From Sipunculus nudus (taxonomy: Eukaryota > Annelida > Sipuncula > Golfingiida > Sipunculidae): DNA of 64,000 nt. Positions 1 through 12,870 of this stretch are shown here, one piece after another. The stretch spans positions 65,203,953-65,267,952 of the forward strand of contig CM049311.1 of assembly GCA_026874595.1 (NCBI GenBank), given 5' to 3'. Below the pieces are notes generated by a model, which saw only the letters and a list, made by a program, of their open reading frames with translations, was not told where the DNA came from and ran no database searches. The translations under genes were made by a program, and so were the position numbers. Positions within the stretch are counted from its first letter, which is position 1; every line of letters starts with the position of its first letter.

Positions 1-442
1 CTTGATTTTATGACAGGTGGCGCCACCTACAGTCTAGTTAACGCTGGACACATCCAAGCTCATATCTCAGGAACCATTTGACCGATTGGGCCAAAATTGT
101 GCATGTGTTTAGATCTCACATAGGTCTTTATCATACACAAAACTGGAGGGGTTACCTGCAAAGATTTGTGCACAGTGTTTGTCTGTTTGTCTGCCATAGG
201 CAAAAATCGCTCATATACATTTAGTGGTTTGACTTTTCTGCCTAAAATTTTGCAGGTGTATACAACTTGGACAGCTTTCTAGATCAGTGGTAGGTGGCAC
301 AACCTACATACACATTTAGGCTGCAGACATCCATGCTAATATGCAACATACCTCACTCTATTTCCCCTTGCCACTCAATCCATGCCTCACTATCCGATTT
401 TGGCAGATACATGTAGTCACTTGTCGGTTACCCGTATTCTAG
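1..442 (+). mobile_element. 3' part of an F4 Helitron-like element
   Basis: The stretch matches the 3' half of the complete F4 copy at 49341-50502 almost base for base. It includes an internal unit with the GGTGGCGCCACC palindrome (from about 18). Near 400 is a subterminal ATTTTGGCAGATA, the inverted partner of the family's 5' end. A 3' hairpin (TAGTC...GGTTA type) follows, and the CTAG terminus is at 439-442, followed by T. The 5' part lies outside the window. It is nested in the F1 element whose tail follows. Confidence 0.75.
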
Positions 443-626
443 TTTTAAAAGTTTACAAATTTTTCTCTATTTTTGAGATATATAAATACAGACTTAATCT
501 TGGCCTGTTGGTTTATCTGTTTGATGCTTCAGTTGAATGGGTATATACTACCATTCTGATGATAAAATTTCCTTTTGCGAATCTCTTCCCAGTCAGCTGA
601 GCGTCATGACCCATGGGTCACTTGTT
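443..626 (+). mobile_element. 3' tail of an F1 element (host of the F4 insertion)
   Basis: After the F4 terminus the sequence resumes with F1 interior text (a CTCTATTTTTGAGA-type segment). It ends with the F1 signature: a CAGCTGAGCG inverted partner of the F1 head, the hairpin TGACCCATGGGTCA and CTTGTT at about 621-626. The same join is found at 7005-7185 and 50503-50687. The translatable stretches here are repeat sequence and not genes. Confidence 0.75.
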
Positions 627-1620
627 GTTCCATGTGATAACCTTCCTAAATATTATCCCATTTCATTCAAATTTTGGGCAGTGATTGCTCTCATGCATAC
701 CATGGTTGGGATTGGTTTTGGAGTGTCTGGCTTCTGTCTGTCTGTCTGTCACTTTGTCTGTCTTTCTGTCAGGTTTTCGTTTCTGTGCGATAACTTTCCA
801 AAATATTATCCAATTTCATTCAAATTTTGGTCAGTGATTGCTCTCATGCTTACCTTGGTTGGGATTGGTATTGGAGTGTTTTGCTTCTGTCTGTCTGTCT
901 GTCACTTTGTCTGTCTGTCTGTCAGGTTTTGTTTCCGTGCGATAATTTTCCTAAATAATGTCCGATTTTATTGAAAATTTGTTCAGTGATTGCTCTCATG
1001 CTTACCTTGGTTGGGATTTTTTTTGCATTGTCTGTCTGTCTGTCTGTCACTTTTTTTTTGTCTGTCTGTCAGGTTTTCATTTCCATGCGATAACTTTCCT
1101 AAATATTATCCTATATCATTCAAATTTTGGTCAGTCATTCCTCTTATGCTTACCTAGGTTGGGATTGGTTTTGGAGTGTCTGGTGTCTGTCTGTCACTCT
1201 GTCTGTCAGGTTTTCATGTCTGTGCCATTACTTTCTTAAATATAATCTGATTTCATTCAAATTTTGGTCACTGATTGATCTCATGCTTACTATGGTCGGG
1301 ATTGGTTTTGGAGTGGCTGGCATCTGTCTGTCTGTCTGTCTGTCACCCTGTTTGTCAGTCCGTCAAATTTTAACTTACGTGCAATAACTTTCCTAAATAT
1401 CTGATTTCATTCAAAATTTGGTCAAACATTGCTCTCATACATACCTATGTTGGGATTAGTTTTGGAGTGTCTGGCTTTTCTCTGTCTGTCTGTCACTTTG
1501 TCTGTCCGTCTGTCAGGTTTTCATTTCCCTGCTATAACTTTCCTAAATATTGTCTGATTTCATTCAGATTTTGGTCAGTGATTCCTCTCATGCATACCCT
1601 TGTTGGGATTTGTCTGTCCT
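627..1620 (+). repeat. Tandem array of ~150-bp units with (GTCT)n
   Basis: Seven diverged units recur about every 137-154 bp. The phrase CATTCAAATTTTGG is at 664, 817, 1117, 1254 and 1408, with decayed versions near 968 and 1561. Each unit has a run of GTCTGTCTGTC followed by a GATAACTTTCC segment. The array looks like the core of a pearl-like element. Open frames of 86-145 residues cross it only because the repeats lack stops. It begins directly at the F1 end, which suggests adjacent or nested insertions. Confidence 0.8.
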
Positions 1621-3054
1621 TCCTTTATCAACCATAAAAAACAACAAGATCCCAAAGTGGGGGACATTAATTCTACGAATTTGCTTGTTACATTGATAAT
1701 CAATTAATTCATTTAATTTTCAACATTCCAAATAACTGCATATCTAATAGTTCAGAGTGAGCTGCCAACCTTAGTTTGTGCTGGACAAACAGTCTAGTGT
1801 CTTTAATGCAGCTTCACTTGGCTTGTGTTAAAGCCATGTTTTCTAATTGTCTTTGGACCACTGTTAATCTTGCATAGAAGAGCCATAATTAGAACCATCT
1901 GCTAGAGTTATGTAGTTTTATATGGTCCAGAAATAGGACAGGTCCTTCAAAAATGAAGCCTCTCTGGGGGGTTATCATATTTGTGGCTCCTGTACATCTT
2001 GAGTGTCCTTGTAAATGAGGGTATCCCTAATTATCTCTTGATTAATTATGAGGGATTAGGTAAAGTTACTGAACTTGATAACAGAAAACAGCACCTTGGA
2101 GGCATGCCAGAACCTCAGTGTTTTTCATGACTGTTTCTTGGTGCTGTTATAATATGGCAGCTTTAGCAGCCATCCAAACAAGCAGAGTTAGACGTATAAA
2201 AAGCTAATAGCTCCAACAAATAGGCTTTAGCTCCAACAAGGAAGCTTTTGGAAATATTATATAAATGTAAAATAAAATATTTTTATAGTCTACTTGTGAT
2301 GGAATTAAAAGTTTAGCCTTTATCTTTGTGAAAGCCTTCACTGTCTACTGGATGGGATGGCACTCTAATATATTACACTACAAGTTTGAATCTCAAAACT
2401 CACCAGCCTTGGCCACAAATGGAATGTAAGCTGTCAAAATGTGGATACAGAACATGCTAGGATGGAGAGCACAGGTCCATTTTCTATACTAGTAACAACA
2501 TATATCTATGTGCCATTGTTTACACAAATAACACTTGATGTTTTAAACAAAAATGTGTATATATATGTAAAAATGTAGAAATATACATACAGCTATGCAT
2601 ATTTGCAGTGTACAAAGTTTGCATTTCCTTAATATTTTCTGTAGATCTCATTGTGAATTAACCTCAGTGTGAAGTTTCACAAGTAGCAAGCACTTAAAAG
2701 CACCCGGTCAAATTTGGCCACTTGTCCTTACCCATGTCACCGTCAGCCTGTTGATGTCAAACAGTGTGGAGCAATTTTAAGAGGGTAACTGCTGCAGATG
2801 GCAGCAACTGCTTGTGATTTGGCCTTAACATAACAAGGAAGGAAGAGGAGTGATCTGCCAGAATATTATTATTCTTTATATATGCACTTTGATAGCTGAG
2901 TAGTTGGCCTAAATACCATTGTTACATTTGTGGTTAGCATAATGAAACACATACTCCTGGACTTAAGCCAACAATGTGACCAAAGTCACCCTATTGAATC
3001 AGACCTCTGAAATTTTGTCAGTACCAAAATTGCTTTAATTCAAAGTCAACTGGT
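1621..3054. other. Non-coding, mostly single-copy AT-rich sequence
   Basis: No long open frame, splice-flanked coding segment or clear repeat was seen. The first 50 bases may be the tail of the preceding array, with a CCCAAAGTGGGG hairpin near 1650. Confidence 0.5.
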
Positions 3055-6000
3055 TTTTTAGCTCAGCTGACTGAAAGTCATCTGAGCTATAGCGATCACT
3101 CTTTGTCCGTCGTCCGTCTGTCCGTCTGTCTGTCTGTCCGTCTGTCCGTCCGTTAACCAGGCACAAATCGTAACCGCTGAACCTAGAACCTTGTAACTTG
3201 GGATTCTGAGAGGTCCATGAAAAATCTCCTTGGAAACCAGAAATTAGGTCTCTGTTACCCATATCCTTCGAGCTATGGGGCCCCAAAGTACCCCCCAGAA
3301 AAGTCAAAAATTTCATACAAAAACTTCAATATCTCATTAACTACTTGACTGATGGTCATAATTTTTGGCATACATATTGATCATGAGATGTTCCATCACT
3401 TCCTGCAGACTGGTGGCGCCACCTGTATTTTTCGATTTTTTACAAATTTTTTTCTCTATTTTTGAGACCTTTAAAAATGTGAACATCTGTTAACAAGGCA
3501 CAAATCGTAAAGCCTAGACCTAGAATCTTAATTCTTGATACACTGAGAGGTCCATGAAAAATCTCCTTGGAAACCAGAAATTAGGTCTCTGTTACCCATA
3601 TCCTTTGAGCTATGGGGCCCCAAAGTACCCCCCAGAATAGTAAAATATTTCATACAAAAACTTCAATATCTCAATAACTACAACACTGATGGTCATGATT
3701 TTTGGCATACATATTGATCATGAGATGTTCCATAAGTTCCTGCAGACTGGTGGCGCCACCTGTATTTTTTCGATTTTTTTACAATTTTTTCCTCTATTTT
3801 TGAAACGTTTAAAGATGCTGTCATCTGTTAACGTGGCACAAATCGTAACCGCTGGACCTAGAATCTTCATTTTCGACACACTGAGAAACCTATTAAAAGT
3901 CTCCGTGGAAACCATAAATTAGATCTCTGTTACCCATATCCTTCGAGCTATGGGGCCCAAAGTACCCCCTAGAAAAGTAAAAAATTTCATACAAAAACTT
4001 CAATATCTCATTAACTACTTGACTGATGGTCATGATTTTTGGCATACGTATTGATCATGAGATGTTCCATCACTTCCTGCAGACTGGTGGCGCCACCTGA
4101 ATTTTTCGATTTTTTACGAATTTAAAAATGTGAACAGCTGTTAACAGGGCACAAATCATAAAGACTGGACCTAGAATCTTCATTCTTGACACACTGAGAG
4201 GTCCATAAAAAGTCTGCATGGAAACCTGAAATAAGGTCTCTGTTAGCCATATCCTTTGAGCTATGGGGGGCTCCCAATAACCCCCCAGAATAATGGAAAA
4301 TTTGATAAAAACAAACTGCAACATCTCAATAACTACAAGACTGATGGTCATGATTTTTGGCATACATATTGATCAAGAGGTGTTTCATCAGTACCTGCAG
4401 ACTGGTGGTGCCACCTGTATTTTTTCAAATTTTCACAATTTTTTTTTCTCTATTTTCGAGACCTTTCAGGATGTAGTTATCTGTCAACAGGGTACAAATC
4501 GAAAGGACTGGACCTAGAATCTTCATTGTTGACACACAGGGAGACCCATGATAAGTCTCCATGGACACCTGAAATTAGGTCTCTGTTACCCATATCCTTT
4601 GAGCTATGGCACTCCAAAGTACAGCTCAGAATAATAAAAAATTTGATACAAAAGCTGAAGTATCTGAACAACTAATGCAGAGATCACCATAATTGTTTTC
4701 ATGGATATTGATCATGGAGTGTTTCATCAGTTTCTGCAGTCTGGTGGCACCACCTGTATTTGTTCGGGTTTTTTTACGAATTTTTTCTCTATTTTTGAGA
4801 CCTTTAAAGTTATGAACATCTGTTAACAGGGCACAAATCATTAAAACTGGAACTAGAATCTTCATTCTTGACACACAGGGAGACCCATGAAAACTCTCCA
4901 TGGAAACCTGAAATTAGGTCTCTGTTACCTATATTCTTTAAGCTGTATGGCTCCAAATTACCCCCCAGAATAATGGAAAATTTGATACAAAAACTGCAGT
5001 ATCTCAATAACTACAACACTGATGGTCATGATTTTCGGCATACATATTGATCATGACCTGTTCCATCAGTTTCTGCAGACTGGGTGCGCCACCTCTATTT
5101 TTTTCAAATTTTTACGATTTTTTTCTCTTTTTTTGATACCTTTAAAGATGTGGTTATCTGTCAACAGGGTACAAATCGCAACAACTGGACCTAGAATCTT
5201 CATTCTTGTCATGCAAGAAGGCCCATGAAAAGTGCCTGTGGAAACTTAAAATAAGGTCTCTGTTACCCATATCCTTCAAGCTATAGGACTCCGAAGTATC
5301 CCTCAGAATAATGGACAATTTGATACAAAAGCTGAAGTATCTGAACAACTAATGGGGAGATCACCATGATTCTTTGCATGGATATTGATGTTTGTAAGTG
5401 TTTTTAAATGAAGTTTTGTGGATACTATGTTTTTGACCGGTTCCTCCGCCGTTGCTGCGTTCATTTCCAGAGAGCTCCTCTGGGACTTGATTTTATCAGC
5501 TTTCCAAGCTCATATCTCGGGAACCGTTTGACTGATCAGGAAATAAAATTTATACTAATGTAGCCCTTGGATAGCTCTATAACATACACAAAAAATGGTG
5601 GCGCCACCTGTAACCATGTTTGCACAGTGTCCATCTGTTCATCTGCCTTTGGTTAAAATCACTCATATCTCTGCAGTGAATTGACTAATTCACCTGAAAT
5701 TCCACATGCGTGTACATCCTGGATAGCTTTCTTGATTTTATGACAGGTGGCGCCACCTACATTCCCATTCACGCTGATGACATCCAAGCTCATATTTCGG
5801 GAACCGTTTGACCGATCGGGCCAAAATTTTGCATGTATATAGATCTAACATAGCTCTTTATCATACGCTAAACTGGTGGCGCCACCTGCAACCATTTTTG
5901 CACAGCGTCTGTCTGTTTGTCTGCCGTGCAATAGTGTCACTCATATCGCGGCAGTGGTTTGACATATCTGCCTAAAATTTTGCAGTTTTATACATCCTGG

Positions 6001-7185
6001 ATAGCTTTCTTGATTTTATGACAGGTGGCACCACCTACATCCACGTTCACGCTGATGACATCCAAGCTCATATCTCGGGAACCGTTTGACCGATCGGGCC
6101 AAAATTTTGCATGTGTATAGATCTAACATAGCTCTTTATCATACACAAAACTGGTGGCACCACCTGCAACCATTTTTGCACAGCGTCTGTCTGTTTGTCT
6201 GCCGTGCAATAAAGTCACTCACATCTTGGCAGTGGTTTGACATATCTGCCTTAAATTTTGCAGTTTTATACATCCTGGATAGCTTTCTTGATTTTATGAC
6301 AGGTGGCGCCACCTTTATTCTAGTTTATGCTGCAGACATCCAAGCTCATATCTCAGGAACTGTTGAACGATTGGGCCAAAATTTTGCATGTGTATAGATC
6401 TCACATAGGTCTTTATCATACACAAAACTGGAGGGGCCACCTGCAACCATTTTTGCACATTTTGCACAGCGTCTGTCTGTTGGTCTGCCGTGGCCTAAAA
6501 TCACTCATTTCTCTGTAGTGGTTTGACATAACTGCCTAAAATTTTGCAGGTTTATACATCCTGGATAGCTTTCTTGATTTTATGACAGGTGGCGCCACCT
6601 ACATTCTAGTTAACGCTGCACACATCCAAGCTAATATCTCAGGAACCATTTGACCGATTGGGCCAAAATTGTGCTTGTGTTTAGATCTCACATAGGTCTT
6701 TATCATACACAAAACTGCAACCATTTTTGCACAGCGTCTGTCTGTTTGTTTGCCGTGGGCTAAAATCACTCATATCCATGTAGTGGTTTGACTTTTCTGC
6801 CTAAAATTTTGCATATGTATACAACTTGGACAGCTTTCTGGATTTGTGGTAGGTTGCACAACCTACATACACATTTAGGCTGCAGAAATCCATGCTAATA
6901 TGCAACATACCTCACTCTGTTTCCCCTTGCCACTCAATCCATGCCTCACTTCACTCTGATTTTGGCAGATACACGTAGTCACTTGTCGGCTACCCGTATT
7001 CTAGTTTTTAAAGTTTACACATTTTTTCTCTATTTTTCAGATATATAAATACAGACTAAATCTTGGCCTGTTGGTTAATCTGTTTGATGCTTCAGTTGAA
7101 TGGGTATCTACCATTCTGATGATAAAATGTCCTTTTGTGAACCCTTCCCAGTCAGCTGAGCGTCATGACCCATGGGTCACTTGTT
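3055..7185 (+). mobile_element. F1 element carrying a nested F4 element (composite copy 1)
   Basis: The head is a hairpin, AGCTCAGCTGACT pairing with AGTCATCTGAGCT, at 3060-3090. It is followed by a (GTCCGTCT)n run. The core has about six units of 320-340 bp; the phrase GGTCATGATTTTTGGCAT recurs near 3352 (variant), 3691, 4028, 4345 and 5024, and most units carry a GGTGGCGCCACC-type palindrome. From about 5409 to the CTAG at 7001-7004 the sequence is F4, with its own ~280-bp units. F1 interior then resumes and the element ends with CAGCTGAGCG, TGACCCATGGGTCA and CTTGTT at about 7185. The F4 head has lost its first bases here. No replicase or helicase frame is present, so the element is non-autonomous. 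Confidence 0.8.
5409..7004 (+). mobile_element. F4 Helitron-like element nested in F1, 5'-truncated
   Basis: It begins with the right arm of the F4 head hairpin (GAAGTTTTG then GATACTATG); the left arm and TC start seen at 49341 are deleted. The core has units of about 280 bp, each with GACAGGTGGCGCCACC (near 5741, 6019, 6299, 6586). The 3' end has the subterminal TTTTGGCAGATA, a TAGTC...GGCTA hairpin and CTAG followed by T. Confidence 0.7.
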
Positions 7186-7666
7186 TTCTGTCTGACATGA
7201 CTCAAAACATTCAGCATAAAAATGTGCATGTCAGTTTTATCATTCATGTTATCTTATAACAATTAAGGAATTACAAAAGGCAGTATTGTCTCTTAATTTT
7301 GTTAACAATTTGAATTCATATGACATAACAGATTTGGTTCAGACTATCTTGATACAGTGTTTAGTGGAATAATTGGATACTGATTACTTTTGAATTGGAT
7401 ATGGCATGTCAAAGCCTCTAAGAGACTAAACATAAAGAAATTCATATGCATCATTAATGAAGGCGTAATTAAATATATGAAAAATGTATTGAACCACCCC
7501 CTGTCTCTATGAAACACATACTGCTTTGACAGCTTGAATCTGTTCTGCAGTGTTATGGATTATCTTATGATATTTAATTTATGGGAGTTTATTGTCAATT
7601 TCAATCCCCATCTCTCTAGAATACCTAAATTTTACTCTTTAAATGAAATCCTTTATATTAATTGTA
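7186..7666. other. Non-coding spacer
   Basis: AT-rich sequence between two repeats. I see no gene or repeat structure in it. Confidence 0.5.
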
Positions 7667-9509
7667 TCCCCAGACAAAGTCGGGATACTATGGTTTCACG
7701 ACAGTCCCGCCGCCGCCGCCGCAGAAAAACCTTGTGAGCGAGATAACTCAAAAAATATTTCACTGATCTTTTTCAAACTTTACATTTGTATAGATATAGG
7801 TAAGGGGATGAAGCCTTTTAAAATGGGGTCATCACCTATGCTAGGAGAGTGACCTTGACCTTGAATAGGTTCATTTTTGCTGAAAATAACACAAATTCTT
7901 AAATATCTCAAGTAAGCTTGCATGGACTGGTCCAAAAATCAAGGTGACCGAAGATCTTGGATAGCCTTATGATATACCAGAAACTGGTGGCACCAGCTAT
8001 TATCCTTTTCTTGTTTTTACGCCTTTTAATACCCCCATAATTGCCACTTGACAGTACTGTAAGCATTATAAGTCAAAAACTAATGGACAGATTTCTTTCA
8101 TATTATGCACATGTAGAGAGATGGGTTATGGAATGAGGTCTATTTACATTTGGGTCATGACCTTTACCATGAGAGTGGCCTTGACCTTTAATGTGTCCAT
8201 ATTTGGTGAAAATCACACACCTCTTATGATATCTCCAGTGTTGATAGCCATATGGATTTCAAACGTTACTTATGTATGGCCCACCACTAAAGTAAGAACC
8301 CTATAGGTTCTAGGGTCATGAGGTCAAAGGTCAGGGTCACTGGACTCGCATCTTAAAAGATACTGTGGATGCATTTTAAGCCAAACTTTCATCCCAGGTC
8401 TTCCATCTTGAATATATAGCTCACTTGCCAATAGTGGATGATCCATATCAATTTCGGGGTCACAAGGTCAAAGGTCAAGGCCACAGGAGCTATCTGTCAA
8501 AAAATTAGTTTCTGGATGATAATTCCTGCTTTTATTAATGTATTGCTTTCAAACTTGACTTATATATGTCCCATTGAAAAAGCAAGACTCCAATTGATTT
8601 TGGGGTCATGAGGTCAAAGGTCAAGGTCACAGGACACATCTTTAAAAAGATTGTGGATGCATTTTCAGCCAAACAATTCATCTCAGATCTTTCATCTTGC
8701 ACATATAGTTCACCTCCCAAGAGTGGAAGAACCCTATCAATTTTGAGGTCACAAGGTCAAAGGTGGAGGTAACAGGAGCCGTCTGTCCAAAAATTAGTTT
8801 CTGGATGATAATTCCTGCTTTTATTGATGTATGGATTTCAAACTTAACTTGTATATGTCCCATTGGAAAAGCAAGACCCGAATTGATTTTGGGGTCATGA
8901 GGTCAAAGGTCAAGGTCACAGGACACATCATTAAAAAGATGTGGATGCATTTTCAGCCAAACATTTCATCTCAGATCTTTCATCTTGCACATATAGTTCA
9001 CCTGCCAAGGGAGGAAGAAACCTATCAATTTTGAGGTCACAAGGTCAAAGGTGAAGGTCACAGGAGCCATCTGTCCAAAGATTAGTTTCTGGATGATAAT
9101 TCCTGCTTTTATTGATGTATAGATTTCAAACTTGACTTGTATATGTCCCATTGGAAAAGCAAGACCTGAATTGATTTTTGGGTCATGAGGTCAAAGGTCA
9201 AGGTTACAGGACATTTCTTTAAAAAGATTTTGGATGCATTTTCAGCCAAACATTTCATCTCAGACCTTTCATTGTGCACATACAGTTCCCCTGCCAATAG
9301 AGGAAGACGCCTGTCAATTTCTTGGATAGCCTTGTTATGTGCCAAAAGGTCAAGGTCACAGGACCAACATCTTCAGAAAGATTGTGGATTGATAGATGGA
9401 AGAAACAATAATTGCTTGCCAAGTGTCAGTATATGATGCTAAAAATGGGGGCCTATTTTTAAAGGGGGGGGCCCTACTATGTCTTGGGATACTCTGGCAC
9501 CATGTCTAG
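7667..9509 (+). mobile_element. F3 Helitron-like element, full length
   Basis: It starts with TC after an A and forms the head hairpin CCCC.GAC/GTC.GGG, then GATACTATGG and a (CCG)n run at about 7709. The core has tandem units of about 290 bp; a GGTCATGAGGTCAAAGGTCA segment recurs near 8316, 8606, 8895 and 9183, so AGGTCA direct repeats abound. The 3' end is CTAG at 9506-9509 followed by T, but the 3' hairpin seen in sister copies is partly deleted. No transposition gene is present. Confidence 0.75.
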
Positions 9510-9644
9510 TTTTCTTTATGCTATAAAGGAAGAAAAGGCATCTGTCAAAATTTACATTCAGTATGTAAGTATACATAAGAATTTGTTCTTAATGAAATTT
9601 TAACATTGTGATCCTGAGTTTAAGAAATATTTCCTGCAGAGGCA

Positions 9645-9760
9645 AATAATTGGCTCAGGGGTAGGATGTAGCCTTTGGCATTGGACTTCCCACTTGAAGG
9701 TCCCCGGTTCAAACCCAACGGTGCCTCAATGGCATAATGGTGAAATCTCATTATAGAACC
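9645..9760 (+). repeat. Probable tRNA-derived SINE fragment
   Basis: A tRNA-like stretch contains a B-box-like GGTTCAAACCC at about 9706 and an A-box-like segment about 40 bases upstream. It does not fold into a complete tRNA that I can draw, so a degraded SINE head is the simplest reading. Confidence 0.45.
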
Positions 9761-9870
9761 TCAGAGATTCGCTCATATGTTTTTATGACAGGTTTTGATA
9801 AATAAAAACCTGATTATGAAACATATAAAAACTGAAATCCAGAAAGCTTATTAATAAACACATCATTATA

Positions 9871-10756
9871 TCCACCAAAACAGAGTTTTGCTGATACTAT
9901 GTTTTCAGCCAACCGCTGCCGCCACTTAGGTGTCCGGAGAACTCCTCCGTAACCTCTAGGTGGAATTTTACGAAACCTGGGATTATGTTCTGGTCACATG
10001 TGAACTGCTGCGCCTCGATTTTGTTTTGACCTCTGACCTTTCCTCTCTCCAGTGCGTCCATCTGTGCGTCTGTTTTGACACATTAACCCACATATCTGGG
10101 GAACTTTTTGACCAATCCAGAAAATTTTTTGCACAAATGTAGCCCTTGGAAAGCTTTATAATATACATAAAAATGGTGGGCCACCTGCAACCATGTTTGC
10201 ACAGCGTCCATCTGTTCATCTGCCTTGGGGTAAAATCACTCATATCTCTGCATTGGTTGGACTTGTCCACCTGAAATTTTGCATGTGTATACATCCTGGA
10301 CAGCTTTCTTGATTTTATGACAGGTAGCGCCACCTACATTCACGTTTACGCTGCAGACATCCAAGCTCCTATCACGGGAACTGTTTGACTGATTGGGCCA
10401 AAATTTTGCATGTATATAGATCTCACATAGCTCTTTATTATACGCGAAAAAATGGTGGCGCCGCCTGCAACCATTTTTGCACAGTGTCTGTCTGTTTGTC
10501 TGCCGTGGGATAAAATCACTCATATCTCGTCAGTGGTTTGACTTTTTGCATTTGTATACAATTTTGATAGCTTTCTGGATTTTGTGGTAGGTGGCACAAC
10601 CTACATACACATTTCGGCTGCACACATCAATGCTAATATGCAACACACCTGACTCTATTTCCCCTTGTTACTCAATCCATGCCTCACTTCACCTGTCCCA
10701 CTCTGATTTCCGCGGATACACGTGACGTAGTCGCTTGTCGACTACCCATATTCTAG
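9871..10756 (+). mobile_element. Solo F4 Helitron-like element
   Basis: It starts with TC after A and forms a head hairpin (TATCCACCAAAAC with GTTTTGCTGATA). GATACTATG and a short CCGCCGCC run follow. The core carries CGCCACC palindrome variants at about 10320 and 10455. Near the end come TCCGCGGATAC (inverted partner of the 5' end), the hairpin TAGTCG...CGACTA and CTAG at 10753-10756 followed by T. This copy is not inside F1, which defines the F4 boundaries independently. Confidence 0.8.
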
Positions 10757-10856
10757 TTCTTATCATATGGATACCTTCATCCTTATTCAATAGACAGTGA
10801 CACCAATAGGCCATGGACCTATCCTTATTAAAATAGGGGGAAAAAAAAGAAGTCGT

Positions 10857-11835
10857 TATGTTCCCCCCCCCCCCCCCCCCCCCCCCCCCCGGGGAGACAT
10901 GTTGTTTTCAGTGCCATTGTTTGTTGTTGTTGGTTGCCTCTGTAGGATATCTTGTGAACGTGATAACTATTGAAGCGCTACTTATCTTCCTTCAAAATTT
11001 GAACACTCATTCCAAGTTCTAAACCTTGTCACCTTGACCTTCATCTTCAAGGAACAATCTGCCAAAATGAAAAATTTTTGTGATCCACGTAACTTTAAGA
11101 GTATTTCACATTATGTATTTAAATTTGGTACACCAATTGTCCCTACCAAGTTTTGGGCCAGTTTGAAAACTGGTGACCTTTACCAGGATCTTAAAGGTCA
11201 AATAGCTGAATTATAGTTATTGTCTTGTAAACGCGATAATATTTGAAAAATTTGTATCACATTGATCCTACAAAAATCTCATAAAATTTCGAAATCTGGT
11301 GACCTTCACCTTCATCTGCAAGGCAAAATCTGCCCAAGTGTAAAATTTTTGAAAAGGCAATATCTTTTGAAGGGCTTCACATTTTGTCCTCAAATTTGGT
11401 ACATAAATTGTTCCTGCCAAGTTCTTGGGCAAGTTCCAAAAATGTTGACCTTGACAAAGATCTTCAAGGTAAAATCAGCGGAATTATAGTTATTGTCTTT
11501 GGAACACAATCACTTATTAAGTATTGCATATTTTACCCTCACCTTCAACACGCAAAATGTTCTCGGAATATTTTGGGTTCTGGTGACCTTGACCGTGATC
11601 TTCAAGCCAAATTAATGTAATTCTAGGACCCCCATAACTTTGGAAGTGCTGAAGAATTTTTCTTTAAATTTGACACACCAGTTCTTCTTCCAAAATCTTG
11701 TCGAGTTCAAAAAGATGTGACCTTAACCTTGATCTTCAAGGTCAAATCTGCTGAAATCTAGAATCATTGTTTTAAGATAGTACATATTTTACCCTTAATG
11801 TTTTGGGATGGCCAATGGGGGGAGACATTATCTGT
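10857..11835 (+). mobile_element. F5 tandem-core element flanked by poly-C/poly-G ends
   Basis: The left end is TATGTT followed by a long C run and GGGGAGACATG. The right end is GGGGGGAGACATTA near 11817. The two ends are inverted relative to each other. Between them lie about four diverged ~220-bp units with GACCTTGAC..CTTCAAGGTCAAA phrases. The layout resembles the other pearl-like elements, but I cannot place exact termini. Short frames within it are not convincing genes. Confidence 0.55.
10863..10890 (+). repeat. Poly-C tract
   Basis: A run of nearly thirty C residues lies inside the F5 left end. Its true length is likely unreliable in an assembly. Confidence 0.9.
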
Positions 11836-12007
11836 TTTTCAGAGCAAAAAAATCCATTCTTGTTTGTATTGGTCAGGAGATTCATTTGTTAGGAATGAAG
11901 CAGTGTATTTAAGATAAGTCCTTTGCCATGAAGTAGCAGTGTCCATTGTGTGAGAATGAATTTGATATGAATGATGTGTAAATGATAAACCTTTTAGATT
12001 TTAAGGA

Positions 12008-12225
12008 GCCTGGACAGTTGAGTGGTATAATGCTCAGCTCTGACCGCCGATAGCCTGGGTTCGATTCCCAGAGACACTATGAGTTTTAGGGTGGGTTTTA
12101 GTTGCCCATCAAAAGTTGTTAGTTTTCTCCAGGTTCTCCGTTTTTTTCACCCCTACAAAATAATAAACATCATCCGAGCCATGGCGAGTGCTTCATATTA
12201 CTGATTATGTTAACTTGTACAATCC
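12008..12225 (+). repeat. tRNA-derived SINE
   Basis: The first ~75 bases are tRNA-like, with an A-box-like GAGTGGTATAATGCTCAGC and a perfect B box GGTTCGATTCC at about 12058. A unique body follows containing TTTCTCCAGGTTCTCCG, similar to a conserved domain seen in several metazoan SINE families (recalled family knowledge), and a degenerate tail. It is not a functional tRNA because the acceptor stem does not close. Confidence 0.7.
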
Positions 12226-12589
12226 ACGTAAAATAAAAATTACATTTTTACAATCAAGCTTATAAAAGTTTCAAACAAGGAATAACCCAGAAATAGGTTT
12301 TCACAGTTCTTTACAGAATATTCCATTTTGCCTCAGATGAACTGACCATGATTCATCCTAGGAACTGATGGTCACTTATGAATGCATAGCGAGTCCTAAG
12401 TTTTCACAGTGTTCAGGTTTTTTATATACATATACAAGGTGTTATTGGCATTGCAATTGGTACATTCATCATTCTTGATTATCAGTGGATACCTTTGTTC
12501 ACCCGAGATGAAATCTTGTTACTTTTAGAAACTACCAATAAGAGAGAGTGTCTTATTTCAGTGAGAGATAGTTTATAATTGGACTGAAT

Positions 12590-12870
12590 TGGGAATCAGT
12601 GGGAATGATATGCTAAAATAGGAATCAGTGGGAATGATATGCTGAAATAGGAATCGGTGGGAATGATATGCTGAAATAGGAATCAGTGGGAATGATATGC
12701 TGAAATAGGAATCAGTGGGAATGAGACACTAAAATAGGAATCAGTGGGAATGAGACACTGAAATAGGAATCAGTGGGAATGATATACTGAAATAGGAATC
12801 ACTTGGAATGATATGCTGAAATAGGAATCAGTGGGAATGAGACACTGAAATAGGAATTTGAGGGGAAAAC
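12590..12870 (+). repeat. 29-bp minisatellite
   Basis: About nine copies of GAATCAGTGGGAATGATATG plus CTGAAATAG stand in tandem. Some units swap ATATGCT for AGACACT. Confidence 0.9.

Noticed and set aside
537-1387. Several overlapping Cys/Leu/Ser-rich open frames.
   Set aside because: They are translations of (GTCT)n-containing tandem units.
12010-12085. A tRNA-like sequence with a perfect B box.
   Set aside because: The acceptor arm does not pair and SINE body sequence follows, so it is not called as a functional tRNA.
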